Assembly: GCF_023630705.1 (NCBI RefSeq)
Contig: NZ_JALQEM010000043.1
Location: 1-64,000 of the forward strand
Direction of reading: 5' to 3'
Origin: Caballeronia sp. GAFFF1
Lineage (GTDB): Bacteria > Pseudomonadota > Gammaproteobacteria > Burkholderiales > Burkholderiaceae
Length of the DNA: 64,000 nt
The notes beneath the pieces were generated by a model that saw only the letters and a program-made list of their open reading frames with translations, had not been told where the DNA came from and made no database searches. A program made the position numbers and the translations under genes. Positions 42,736 to 52,420 of the stretch are shown here, piece by piece. How positions within the stretch are numbered: the first letter of the stretch is position 1; the number at the start of each line of letters is the position of its first letter.

Positions 42736-45700
42736 TCAGCAGAAGTTCTTGCTGACCGTCGTCAGTCCGCCAAGCAGATGGGACATATCGACGAGTCGCT
42801 GCGCGACCAGGTGCCGGACTTCGCCCTCGCATTGCCAGGTGCCGTACACCGCGAGCAAGGCCGCGCCCAACGCTTCACGGCGTTGCTTCTCGAGCAGCGA
42901 CGGCCATACGATGACATTGACGTTGCCGGTTTCGTCCTCGAGCGTCACGAACATGACGCCTTTTGCTGTCCCGGGTCGTTGCCGTACGGTCACGAGCCCA
43001 CAGCCTCGCGCCAGACGGCCGTTTCGATAGCCCCGCAAGGTTGAAGCCGGCATTAACCGTTGTTCAAGCAGTGCCGGCCTCAGCAGCGACAACGGATGGC
43101 GCCCGAGTGTTAGTCCCGCAGTGTTGTAGTCGCTCACGATCTCCTGCGCCTCCGACGGCGTTCCAAGCGTCGGCGTCTCATCGTCGATCCGGGTATCGGC
43201 CAGGATGTCGCGGTCGGGTACTGCAGCCGCAGACTGCCATAGCGCCTCGCGCCGATTTCCTGCCAGTGACCGGAGCGTGTTCGCTGCCGCGAGCACCTGC
43301 AGGTCGCGGCGATCGAGCTGCGCGCGGCGCGCCAAGTCGCTCACGCTCATGAACGGCTTCACCGCGCGTGCCGTTTCGATCCGCTCCGCCGCGCCCTCGC
43401 GCATGCCCTTGAGCAACGAACGCCCGAGTCGTACGAGTGGCTTGTCAGGCTTCTTGTGGCCTGGCCGCTTTTCCAGCACAGAATCCCATCCGCTGATGGT
43501 CACGTCGATTGGTGCCATCTCGACACCATGACGCCGCGCGTCTTGCACCAGCTGAGAGGGCGAGTAAAAGCCCATCGGCTGAGAGTTGAGCATGGCGGCC
43601 AGGAACGCGGCGGGCTCATGGCACTTGAGCCAGCTGCTCGCATAGACGAGCAGCGCAAAGCTCGCAGCATGACTCTCCGGAAAGCCATACTCGCCGAATC
43701 CCTTGATCTGCTCGAAGATCGCTTCCGCGAAAGCCTGGTCGTAACCGCGCGCTTGCATGCCGCCGACGATGCGATCGTAGTATTGCTGCAAACCGCCTTT
43801 GCGCTTCCATGCCGCCATCGCGCGCCGCAGCTGATCGGCTTCGCCCGGCGTGAAGCCTGCAGCCAGGATCGCCACTTGCATGACCTGCTCCTGGAAGATC
43901 GGCACGCCGAGCGTACGGCCCAGCGCGATTTCCAATTCCTTGCTGGGATAGGTGACCGGTTCGAGCTTCTGGCGCCGCCGCAGGTAAGGGTGCACGGCGC
44001 CGCCCTGAATCGGCCCCGGCCGCACGATCGCCACTTCGATCACGAGATCGTAAAACTCTCTGGGCTGCATGCGGGGCAGCATGCTCATCTGCGCGCGTGA
44101 CTCGATCTGGAAGACACCGACCGTGTCGGCGCGGGAGATCATCTCGTAGGTGGCCGCATCTTCTGCCGGAATGTCCTGCATTTCGAAGCGTTCGCCACGT
44201 TGCTCAGAGACAATATCGAGCGTGCGTCGAATCGCGGACAACATGCCGAGGGCGAGCACGTCGATTTTCAGTAGGCCGAGCGCTTCGAGGTCGTCCTTAT
44301 CCCACTGGATCGCGCTGCGCTCCGGCATCGCCGCATTCTCGACGGGCACCAGCCGTGTGAGCTTGCCGCGACTGATCACAAAGCCGCCCGAGTGCTGCGA
44401 CAGATGGCGAGGAAAGTTGAGGATCTGCGCCGCCAGATTCGCCCACATGGCAATCAGCGGATTGGCAGGATCGAGGCCTGACTCTTCGAATCGACGCAGG
44501 AGATCCTGCGAGTGATCGAACCACTGATGACTTTTCGCGACCTTGTCGACGATCTGCGGATCGATGCCGAGCGCCTTGCCGGTTTCCCGCAGAGCGCCGC
44601 GCGGTCGGTAGGTGGACACCGCTGCGGCGATCGCCGCTCGCTCCCGTCCATACTTGCGGTAGATGTACTGGATGACCTCTTCGCGCCGTTGGTGTTCGAA
44701 ATCGACATCGATGTCGGGCGGCTCGCCGCGCTCCTTGCTGATGAAGCGCTCGAACAGCATGTTGCCGCGGGATGGATCGACTTCAGTGACCCCCAGGCAA
44801 TAGCACACCGCGCTGTTCGCCGCCGACCCTCGGCCCTGACAGAGGATGTGCTGGCTGCGCGCGAAGCGCACGATGTCATAGACGGTGAGGAAGACGCTTC
44901 ATAACGCAGTTCGCGAATGAGCTGCAGCTCATGCTCGATTTGTTGCTGCACGTTGTGCGGAACGCCAGCAGGGAAGCGCCGGTGCGCGCCGATATACGTC
45001 TCCTGCCGGAGATAGGCCTCGTGCGTATAGCCTTCGGGGACGAGTTCGTCGGGATACTCGTAGCGCAGTTCGTCCAGCGAGAAGCGGCAGCGCGCGAGAA
45101 TTCTCAACGTTTCGGCAATCGCATGCGGCGGATAAAGGTTCGCGAGCCGTAAGCGAGAACGCAGATGCTGTTCGGCATTGGGCGCGAGCTCATAGCCGCA
45201 TTCGGCGACGGGTTTGCCGACGCGAATCGCCGTCATGGTGTCTTGCAGGGGCTTGCGCGAGCGCACGTGCATGACGACGTTGCCGGTGGCCACGATCGGT
45301 ATCCCGGCTCGCAACGCCACCTGTTCAACGATGCCGCGATGGATGTCGTCCATCGCCCGCTGATGCAGCGTGAGCCCGATCCACGCACGCGCCGGGAACG
45401 TCTGGCGCAGCCAGTCGACGTGCGCAGTCAGCGTCGCTTCGTTCGCCGGAAAGTCCGGCACCAGGATCGCAAGGCAGTCTGGAGCGCCCTTTAAATGCGA
45501 GTAGCTTGGTTCCGGCCGGGCAAGATCGTCGGGTGTCAGCACGTAGCTGCCCTTGGCCGCCCGCATGCGCGCCAGCGTGATGAGTTCGCACAGGTTGCCG
45601 TAACCTTCGCGGTTCTGCGCGAGCAAGATCAGGCCAAACGCGGGGCCAAGAGTGGGGCCAAAAGCGGGGCGGTTCTTGGGACCGCCATCCGCACCGTGAC

Positions 45701-45941
45701 GCGCATGAACCAGACGAAAATACGAGCCGATGACGAGCGGCAGCTTTTCTTCCTTGGCCTGAACATGCGCGCGCACGACGCCCGCAACCGAGCACTCGTC
45801 GGTGATGGCCAGTCCCGCGTAGCCGAGTTGCGACGCGCGCAGCACCAGCTCTTCACCGTGCGATGCACCGTGCAGGAACGAGAAGTTACTGAACGCGAAA
45901 AGCTCCGCGTAGTCGGGCAGGGCCGATGAAGGAAACTCCAC
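42736..45941 (-). pseudogene. dnaE2: Error-prone DNA polymerase DnaE2 (ImuC), one frameshift
   Basis: The joined coding length of 1068 residues is normal for DnaE2. The 5' part from 45941 carries the PHP domain (YAELFAFSNFSFLHGASHGE, then LAITDECSVAGVVRA). Near 44897 a T is missing (GAAGCG-TCTTCC where GAAGCGTTCTTCC is expected), so the frame passes into unrelated sequence to a stop at 44454. The next frame resumes at IVRFARSQHILCQGRGSAAN and contains the polymerase core with PPDIDVDFEH and the C-terminal OB fold (GVMFVTLEDETGNVNVIVWP). DnaE2 performs translesion synthesis with ImuA and ImuB. If the deletion is real, the cassette lacks its catalytic subunit; a consensus error is equally possible. 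Confidence 0.9.
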
Positions 45942-45961
45942 AATGCCACCTGCTTGTCCGC

Positions 45962-47452
45962 TTAGCCAAACAGGCCGTGGAGGAACCAGCGCGTTTCCTC
46001 GGTCTTGACGCTCGGCCGTTCGCGGTAGATCCAGTAGCAGCTTTTATCGTCCGCTTCCGCAACAAAATAATCGCGCGTCACCAGCGCGCCGTCATGCCAT
46101 CCGGCTTCGATGCGTTCGCCGGTCGACACGAGCTTGAGCGGCGAGCCATAGAACGGACGATGATTCTTGACCATCAACCGCAACGGCAGGTGGAGCAGCC
46201 AGGTGGGCCGCGGCAGATCATCAGGCGCGGGAAGGACGGAGGGCGAGGGGCGCGCGGCGTGCGTCCTTGGGCTGCCTTGCACGGGCACCCACTGATTGGC
46301 GTGTTCGGGGCGATGATCGGGCGCGGGCGCGGGCCGCAGCACATTCTCGGGACCCAGGCGCGCAGCCAGTAACTCCAGCAGCCGGTTATGGTCTTGCGCG
46401 GATCCACCGGGCTCGGGGAACAGCGAATCGCTGGGCGGTTCAGCCGCGCGCACGTCCGAGGCGGTCAGCCGCACGGCGATCACCGCGGCTTCGAGCTCGG
46501 TGCGCCCGAGTCGCTCTTTTAGGAGACGCACCAGGTGCTCTTCATGCCAGGTTGGCTCGGCAAGCGCAATCTCAATGAGCGTCGGCTCGATAGCCTGCCG
46601 TCCGCGTTCATGCTCGAGGGTGATCGTGGCATGCGTGAGCGCCAGTTGCTGGGCGGTGAGCCATCCGCACAGTTGCACGACGAGTCGCCGCGCGGAAGAG
46701 AGAATGGCTTCGGCATGCTCGACGCGATCAGGCAGCTCGACGCGTGCGCTGAAGGTCGGCGGCAGTTCGAGCCATTCGTGCAGTTCAGGCGCTAGGCCAT
46801 AGGCCCGGTCCAGGGAATCGAGTAGGTCCACCCCACACCTTTTCTTCAAACCTGCACGAGGCAGGCGTTGGATATCACCCAGGACGCGGCAGCCCAGTCC
46901 ACTGAACCAGTCGGCGAACGGCCGCAGCTCCGGCACCACCATGAACGGCAAGGCGCCCAAGTGACGTTCAAGCGAACGCATCTTGAGCACCCGCCGGCGG
47001 CCCGCCTTGGCGAGGAGCCAGGCGCCGCGGCCGGTGGGTGCGACGCTCATGCGTGCGGTGACACCGATGGTCTTGACGACGTCCATGATGTCCCGGCACA
47101 CGCGCAGGATGCCGCCGAAGAGTCGCAAGCTCGCAGTGACGTCGACGACGATGGTTTCCTCTTCGCACACGGCCACCTGCGGTGAAAAACGCAGCAGCGC
47201 GATGGCCACCTCGCGCTGCATTTCGTGTTCGCGCTCCGGGCTGCGATCGCACATCAGCGCCTCCGGCGCGAGCGTCGTGACCCCACCGCGCTTCATCCCC
47301 ACGCGCACGCCCCCGTCGCTTGCCACCGAATCGAGCACGATGACCTTGTCGCGCTCGAGCACCACGCTCCCGTACTCAGACGGAGGCGACCACCTTGGTC
47401 TGAACACCTCCAGCGACAGCCGGGGCAAGTGAATGGCGACGAATACGGCCAT
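45962..47452 (-). CDS. imuB: ImuB, Y-family-like mutasome hub protein
   Basis: 496 residues of the UmuC/DinB-related ImuB family: MAVFVAIHLPRLSLEVFRPR at the start, the VVDVTASLRLFGG motif where active Y-family enzymes keep acidic residues, and the finger/little-finger equivalents. The normal catalytic acidic set is incomplete, as in all ImuB. The C-terminal 100 residues (WLLHLPLRLMVKNHRPFYG, then DYFVAEADDKSCYWIY) make the usual contact region. ImuB binds the beta clamp and recruits ImuA and DnaE2. Its start lies inside the end of imuA, and it precedes dnaE2 by 20 bp. Confidence 0.92.
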   Translation of the reverse strand: MAVFVAIHLPRLSLEVFRPRWSPPSEYGSVVLERDKVIVLDSVASDGGVRVGMKRGGVTTLAPEALMCDRSPEREHEMQREVAIALLRFSPQVAVCEEETIVVDVTASLRLFGGILRVCRDIMDVVKTIGVTARMSVAPTGRGAWLLAKAGRRRVLKMRSLERHLGALPFMVVPELRPFADWFSGLGCRVLGDIQRLPRAGLKKRCGVDLLDSLDRAYGLAPELHEWLELPPTFSARVELPDRVEHAEAILSSARRLVVQLCGWLTAQQLALTHATITLEHERGRQAIEPTLIEIALAEPTWHEEHLVRLLKERLGRTELEAAVIAVRLTASDVRAAEPPSDSLFPEPGGSAQDHNRLLELLAARLGPENVLRPAPAPDHRPEHANQWVPVQGSPRTHAARPSPSVLPAPDDLPRPTWLLHLPLRLMVKNHRPFYGSPLKLVSTGERIEAGWHDGALVTRDYFVAEADDKSCYWIYRERPSVKTEETRWFLHGLFG

Positions 47453-48107
47453 AGGGACTCAGCAAGATCGGCGACGGTTGTAAGGTGACGGTCAAGGGCT
47501 CAGTTCGGTTGGGGCCGCGTCGTTTAATCATGTCGACTGCAATCCCGCCCTCTGCCGGTCGCACGCCAAGCCGTAAGCTCGCCGGCGACGCATCCTGGGC
47601 GCTGGCAAGCGGACGCACCAGAATCAGCAACGTCTCGGTCGCCTGAGCGGCCAGATGCAAGCGTCGCAACGCCTCGGAGCGGATGTGCTGTTGCCAGAAC
47701 AGCAGCGCACCGCAACTGCCGGCCTGCAGCACGCGCTCCGCGCACCACAAGGCGTCCGCTGTTTCCGACGCACGCAGCCACATCAGCTTTTCCAGCGGCA
47801 GGCCGAGATACGAGAACGCCAACGCATTCGGCACGTGCGGCGCCTGCAGCAGCACAACGGGCCGCTGAGCGTGCCGACCCTGATGAGCCAGGCGCGCGAG
47901 CGCCGGACGCAGCAGACGCATCTCACCGACGCCGGGCTGCTGGACGAGCAATTCGACCAGTGCACCCAGCGGCCAGCCGCCGCCCGGCAACTCCGCCGAC
48001 AACGCCGCGTAGCCGGTGTCGACGGTCTTTCCGTAGGCACGCGCCAACTGCGATCCGAGCCACAGGTTCGGATGAATGGACTCGACATGTTTGAGCAGGG
48101 CCGCCAT
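47376..48107 (-). CDS. imuA: ImuA, RecA/SulA-like mutasome protein
   Basis: 243 residues from the ATG at 48107, chosen because upstream in-frame sequence crosses the LexA operator. The start (MAALLKHVESIHPNLWLGSQ) and the following GTELPGGGWPLGALVELLVQ-type segment, here ALSAELPGGGWPLGALVELL, match proteobacterial ImuA, a RecA-like fold without full Walker motifs. ImuA modulates the ImuB-DnaE2 complex during SOS mutagenesis. The first gene of imuA-imuB-dnaE2; overlaps imuB by 77 bp. Confidence 0.9.
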   Translation of the reverse strand: MAALLKHVESIHPNLWLGSQLARAYGKTVDTGYAALSAELPGGGWPLGALVELLVQQPGVGEMRLLRPALARLAHQGRHAQRPVVLLQAPHVPNALAFSYLGLPLEKLMWLRASETADALWCAERVLQAGSCGALLFWQQHIRSEALRRLHLAAQATETLLILVRPLASAQDASPASLRLGVRPAEGGIAVDMIKRRGPNRTEPLTVTLQPSPILLSPYGRIRRHSLAPAVAGGVQTKVVASV

Positions 48108-48119
48108 TGTGCATAAGTA

Positions 48120-48135
48120 CTGTATATATGTACAG
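48120..48135. promoter_or_regulatory. LexA box (SOS operator)
   Basis: CTGTATATATGTACAG fits the CTGT-N8-ACAG SOS consensus exactly and sits inside a longer 22-bp palindrome (48117-48138). It lies 12 bp upstream of the imuA start, so LexA bound here should silence imuA-imuB-dnaE2 until DNA damage. It might also influence the divergent genes starting at 48405. Confidence 0.92.
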
Positions 48136-48404
48136 TACTTTACCTCGAAATCCGCAACGCGGTATTGCGCCCTTTTTTGTCGCTGCGGCCCGGCAGGGCG
48201 ACTATCCTGATTCGTTACTGCGCTGGGGAAACCAGACGGCGCTGGCAGGGCCAATCGGTAACAAAACCATGGCGGCGCCTCTGGCCGCGTGCGGAAATGC
48301 AACGTCATGTTGATTCCGGCCCCTGCGCCCGCAATTGCCATGGAGCGTTGCAATCGAAGCGAGCAACGCCATCAGGAAACGAAGCAAAGGAAACGAAACG
48401 ACGT

Positions 48405-48758
48405 ATGGCCGGATCAGATATCAACGATGTGATGGATGGGTCGGACGCGCGCGCCGAGTTGCTGTGCTTCCTGGTCGCGACCGTGGCGGCCTCCCATTCG
48501 CTCACGTATGAGTGGCGAGTCGATCATCTCGTGGAGAGCTGCCGCCTCTGGCTGCGACGCAACCACCTCTGGATGGATTGGCTCGAGCGCGTGCGCCTCG
48601 GCCAACTGGCGCTTAAGATCGCCAAACGAGATCTGAAAGGCGCCGGCATCGCAGTGCGGCAGTCGAACGTCCAGGCGCTCTTCACGGGTGACATGCAACT
48701 CAACTATTCGTGCACCGTCATCAAGAAGATGCTGGCGCTTTGCAAAGAGGCGCTCTGA
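48405..48758 (+). CDS. Hypothetical protein, 117 aa
   Basis: The ATG at 48405 is preceded by an AAAGGAAACG stretch that can serve as ribosome site. The product is helical and rich in Trp, Arg and Leu (WRVDHLVESCRLWLRRNHLW, then LGQLALKIAKRDLKGAGIAV). No known motif. It lies between the SOS operator and an SRAP gene, so a damage-related role is conceivable, but nothing in the protein shows it. Confidence 0.55.
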   Translation: MAGSDINDVMDGSDARAELLCFLVATVAASHSLTYEWRVDHLVESCRLWLRRNHLWMDWLERVRLGQLALKIAKRDLKGAGIAVRQSNVQALFTGDMQLNYSCTVIKKMLALCKEAL

Positions 48759-48806
48759 CGTACGGCGCCTTGGCGTTCGCCATCACAACACTGGGGAATC
48801 TGACGG

Positions 48807-49778
48807 ATGTGTTACTCAGCGCAAATCCAGGCCGACTATCGGCGCTACGTGAAGATGTTCGGCGCACAGATGGACATCCGTGAGTTCGCGCGACTGTTCT
48901 GGGAGCGCGCCGAGGGCAGCAAGGCAAAGGTCCCCAAAGCGATGGAAGACGCCTTCCGTGAACCTCAGACCGATGACGAGCGCCAGATCAAGACGTTCAT
49001 CGATCGGTACAACGCGGAACAGGCGACCAAGGTCGAGCAGGAACTCTTCAAGCAGCGAACGCGACTGGCCGATGCTGAGCGCACGCTGCAGACGAAGACG
49101 ACCAAAGCGGCGACCGAAAGTAAGCGCATCGCCACGGACAAGATCGATGCGGCGTTGCGGCGCCTGACCGACCTTAGTCGCAGCGAGCCGGAGCCCCGTG
49201 ACTCGCGCATTTTTCCCGGCTACTACGCGCCGGTCCTCGTGGTCGAAGACGGGCAGTATCTCGTTAAGCCAATGCGCTATCAATGCCGCATCGCGGGCAA
49301 ACCTGCGAACTACGACATCAAATATCCAGGGACATACAACGCGCGGCGCGACAGCCTGGACAAGTTCTGGAAGCCGTGTTTTGGCTATACGCACGGCCTG
49401 CTGCTCGTCGACGTCTTTTATGAGAACGTCACGCGCGCGAAGTGCGAGAACACCTTGTTCGAGGAGCATGACGGACCGCAGGCGCCGGGCGAGAACGTCG
49501 TTCTCGAGTTTCGTCCCGACAACGGCCAGCTGCTGATGGTCGCGTGCCTGTGGTCCAAGTGGACGGCGCCCGGTCAGCCGGATCTTTTGTCGTTCGCCGC
49601 CATCACCGACGAGCCGCCGGCCGAGGTCGAAGCCGCGGGCCATGATCGCTGCATCGTGCCGATCAAGCGAGCGCACGTCGACGCCTGGTTGAATCCGCAG
49701 GCGTCCGACCTCGCCGCGCTCGATGCCATCCTGGAAGATCGAGACCGGCCGTACTACGAGCATCGGCTCGCGGCGTGA
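48807..49778 (+). CDS. SRAP/YedK-HMCES-type abasic-site protein with coiled insert
   Basis: 323 residues. The N-terminus MCYSAQ provides Cys2, which in YedK and HMCES becomes the N-terminal residue and links to abasic sites in single-stranded DNA. Later family signatures are present: YPGTYNARRDSLDKFWKPCF, the TRAKCENTLFEE and the closing HDRCIVPIKRAHVDAWL, where the usual HDRMP is changed to HDRCI. Residues 60-130 are a charged coiled coil absent from the 222-residue E. coli protein. SRAP proteins shield abasic sites during replication, fitting the neighbouring SOS and end-joining genes. Confidence 0.85.
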   Translation: MCYSAQIQADYRRYVKMFGAQMDIREFARLFWERAEGSKAKVPKAMEDAFREPQTDDERQIKTFIDRYNAEQATKVEQELFKQRTRLADAERTLQTKTTKAATESKRIATDKIDAALRRLTDLSRSEPEPRDSRIFPGYYAPVLVVEDGQYLVKPMRYQCRIAGKPANYDIKYPGTYNARRDSLDKFWKPCFGYTHGLLLVDVFYENVTRAKCENTLFEEHDGPQAPGENVVLEFRPDNGQLLMVACLWSKWTAPGQPDLLSFAAITDEPPAEVEAAGHDRCIVPIKRAHVDAWLNPQASDLAALDAILEDRDRPYYEHRLAA

Positions 49779-49905
49779 AGGTGGCGTTGGTGGCGTTGGT
49801 TGCGTAGTGGCGATCAGCGGTGATGCTTGTCCGGCGATGCTTGGCTGGAAACCTCGGAACGCTCCTTGCTCGACTGTCGTTGTTCTTTTCTCAAGAGAGG
49901 CGACG

Positions 49906-50127
49906 ATGGCAGGTGACAACTCGTATAAGCCCGGTGAAATCGTCAAGGTGTCGGGTATCTATTCGGTGGTTCACGACGATGGCAAAGACACCTTCGAAGT
50001 GACGTGTGTGGAGGGCGAGCACTTCCCGCCGACGCGCAGCGGCAAAGGCGCTCACTTCGAGCTGAAATACGGGGCGACCCATTCGCATAAGCATGGGGAA
50101 CTGAAGGGCACCGAGGCGCGCGGTTAG
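49906..50127 (+). CDS. Small YjzC-like protein
   Basis: 73 residues. The pattern KPGEIVKVSGIYSVVHDDG, then TCVEGEHFPPTRSGKGAHFE resembles the YjzC-like family of small proteins of unknown function, in which the PP(T) motif before a glycine is the marker. Histidines cluster at the C-terminus (HSHKHGELKG). It ends 31 bp from the convergent ligD 3' end. The ATG at 49906 follows AAGAGAGG, a good ribosome site; longer in-frame starts lack one. Confidence 0.6.
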   Translation: MAGDNSYKPGEIVKVSGIYSVVHDDGKDTFEVTCVEGEHFPPTRSGKGAHFELKYGATHSHKHGELKGTEARG

Positions 50128-50157
50128 GTACGATCTACCGTGTGAAGTGCTGCTTGT

Positions 50158-52122
50158 CTAGCGCTTCATGCCGACCGCCCGGCGCATCGCGGCGGTGATT
50201 CCTTGCCGCGTGCGCCAGTAGCCTTCCCACGGATCGGTGGTGAGCGTCCGTTGTCGGTGGATGGCTTGCGCCATCGTCCATTGGTCGCCGCTCCTCACGT
50301 CATTCAGCTCGTCCCATGAGACCGGCATCGACACCGCCATGCCGGGGCGTGCGCGCACGGAAAATGCGGCGACCGTGCTCGCGCTTCGACCGTTGCGCAA
50401 ATAGTCGATGAAGATCTTGCCCACTCGATTCTTCGGACCGAGGACTGCTGAAAAACGCTGCGGCACCACGCGTGTCATGTGCTGGGCGACCGCTTGCGAG
50501 AACAGTTTCACTTCGTCCCATCCCTGTCGCCGGTTGAGCGGCACGACAATGTGAAAGCCCTTGCCGCCGCTGGTCTTCGCGAACGAGCGCAATCCCAGCT
50601 CATCCAGCACCACTTTCACGAGCGCTGCCGCTTCCAACATGGCCGACCATGGCAAGGCTGGGTCGGGATCGAGATCGAAGATGACGCGATCCGGATGCTC
50701 CAGATCAGGCGCCGCGCCATTCCATGAGTGAATCTCGACGACGCTCATCTGAGCGAGTCCGACCAGCGCGTCCGCGGTATTCGCCACCAGCAGCGGCTTG
50801 TGTCCCGGATACAGACTGACGGGCAGCTCTTCGATGCCGGGAATGCGGGCGCGCTCGGAGTGCTTCTGAAAAAATAGCTCGCCGGCAATGCCGTCGGGCG
50901 CGCGCACGAGCGCAAGGGGTCGGGCATGCAGATAGGGCAGGGCCCACTTGGCGATCGCGTCGTAGTAACGCACGATGTCGAGCTTGGTGCGGCCTGACGC
51001 CTGATCCATCACGCGCTGCGGGTTGCTGATCTTGATGTCGCCCACGATGACCGTTCCGCGCGGACCGGGCCTTTCGCGGGTCGAGCCGATTTGCTCGGGA
51101 CCCTCGACCCGCGGTTCGGCGATGACCTTTTCTTCCGTCACCGCACGGGCAGGCTTGTCTTCGCGCAGCGCATGAAAGACCGGATGGCGGACTTCACCGT
51201 TGGGCGTCCATTCCAGAAAGGCGACCTCCGCCACGATGTCAGGCTTGAGCCAGTAAAACTCGCGATCGCGCTCGGGTTCCGGCGCGTTATAGAAGGCCGG
51301 TTGCGCCTGCTGCAAAGCCTGAGCGCGCTTGCTGAAGGCAGCGCTTCGCCCGGGCGTGAGGTGGGGTGCAACGTGCCCGGCGTACCGGAGGGCGCCACCT
51401 GGATCGTAGACGCCCAGCAACAAGGAGCGCACGCCTGATTTCGCGCCCTTCACCCGCGAGAACCCGCCGACCACGAACTCTTGTCTCAGATTGCACTTGA
51501 GCTTGATCCAGTCGTTGGAGCGTCCGGACCGGTAGGGCGCGTCGGCCCGCTTGCCGATAATGCCTTCGAGCTGCATCTTGCAGGCGGACGCCACGAGCGA
51601 GGCCGGATCCTCGGCGAAATCGTCCGAATAACGCAGGAGCGGGTTTTCAACGCTTTTCATCAACTCGTGGAGCAATGCACGGCGCTTTCGCAACGGCTGT
51701 TCACGGATGTCGGTGCCGTTAAGCCAGAGAAGGTCGAAGACGAAGAGAACGATGTCAGCTGTACTGCGCCGGTCGAATGCGTTCTGCAGTGCATTGAAGT
51801 CGGGCTTGCCCGTCGCATCAAGGACGACCGCCTCGCCGTCAATCCATGCGGTGTCGGCGGGTATGGCCTCAAGTGCAGCGCGCAGCCGCGGCATGCGCTC
51901 AGTCCAGTCGTGGCCGTTGCGCGTGACCAACTTGACGTCGCCCCGTTCGATGCGCGCGAGCATGCGATAGCCGTCGAACTTGATCTCGTAGGACCAGTCG
52001 CCTTCGCCAGGATGACGTTCAACCAGCGTCGCCATTTGCGGCTCGATCAGCGCCGGCATTCCGCCAGGCAGCGCGTCAGGTGCGCGCACGCGTGTCGCGC
52101 GTGAACCGCTCCAGCGCCCCAT
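50158..52122 (-). CDS. ligD: ATP-dependent DNA ligase LigD, ligase-polymerase form
   Basis: 654 residues from the ATG at 52122, one base after the stop of a small upstream gene. Residues 20-340 are an ATP ligase: adenylation lysine K48 in SYEIKFDGYRML, then VLFVFDLLWLNG and EGIIGKRADAPYRSGRSNDW. Residues 370-650 are the primase-polymerase domain with VIFDLDPDP and GGKGFHIVVPLNRR. The N-terminal 3'-phosphoesterase domain of classical LigD is absent. LigD joins double-strand breaks with Ku; no ku gene is in the window, so Ku would have to come from elsewhere in the genome. Confidence 0.9.
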   Translation of the reverse strand: MGRWSGSRATRVRAPDALPGGMPALIEPQMATLVERHPGEGDWSYEIKFDGYRMLARIERGDVKLVTRNGHDWTERMPRLRAALEAIPADTAWIDGEAVVLDATGKPDFNALQNAFDRRSTADIVLFVFDLLWLNGTDIREQPLRKRRALLHELMKSVENPLLRYSDDFAEDPASLVASACKMQLEGIIGKRADAPYRSGRSNDWIKLKCNLRQEFVVGGFSRVKGAKSGVRSLLLGVYDPGGALRYAGHVAPHLTPGRSAAFSKRAQALQQAQPAFYNAPEPERDREFYWLKPDIVAEVAFLEWTPNGEVRHPVFHALREDKPARAVTEEKVIAEPRVEGPEQIGSTRERPGPRGTVIVGDIKISNPQRVMDQASGRTKLDIVRYYDAIAKWALPYLHARPLALVRAPDGIAGELFFQKHSERARIPGIEELPVSLYPGHKPLLVANTADALVGLAQMSVVEIHSWNGAAPDLEHPDRVIFDLDPDPALPWSAMLEAAALVKVVLDELGLRSFAKTSGGKGFHIVVPLNRRQGWDEVKLFSQAVAQHMTRVVPQRFSAVLGPKNRVGKIFIDYLRNGRSASTVAAFSVRARPGMAVSMPVSWDELNDVRSGDQWTMAQAIHRQRTLTTDPWEGYWRTRQGITAAMRRAVGMKR

Positions 52123-52123
52123 C

Positions 52124-52420
52124 TCAGTCGTCCGCGCCCGGCGGCAAGCCACCGCCGTCATCAGCGTCATCGGCGTCATCGTCCTTCCAATAAAGATTCG
52201 GCGGATGAAGTGCCTGCATCGTGTCGATTCCCGCCATCTGGAGGGCTGCATCAATGCACTGGAGTTCGCGATCGAAGCGCATGGGCCAGCGCGACGGCGG
52301 TTCATCGTCGCCTAATAGCGTCATGCCGTCATGGATGACGAGCGCATATCGTGCAACCAGCAGTGCATCGACGAGCTGGGCTTCCCGTTTGACTCGTTCC
52401 AAGAATGTAGTCGCTTTCAT
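52124..52420 (-). CDS. Hypothetical small protein upstream of ligD
   Basis: 98 residues, ending in an acidic tail (YWKDDDADDADDGGG). Its TGA is one base from the ligD ATG, which argues for translational coupling and for the ligD start chosen. The body (ATTFLERVKREAQLVDALLV, then ALVIHDGMTLLGDDEPPS) shows no known motif. Possibly a small accessory factor or only a leader. Confidence 0.55.
   Translation of the reverse strand: MKATTFLERVKREAQLVDALLVARYALVIHDGMTLLGDDEPPSRWPMRFDRELQCIDAALQMAGIDTMQALHPPNLYWKDDDADDADDGGGLPPGADD

Noticed and set aside
48816..49946. 376-codon minus-strand frame opposite the SRAP gene
   Set aside because: Antisense shadow. The SRAP protein has clear family motifs and a good start.
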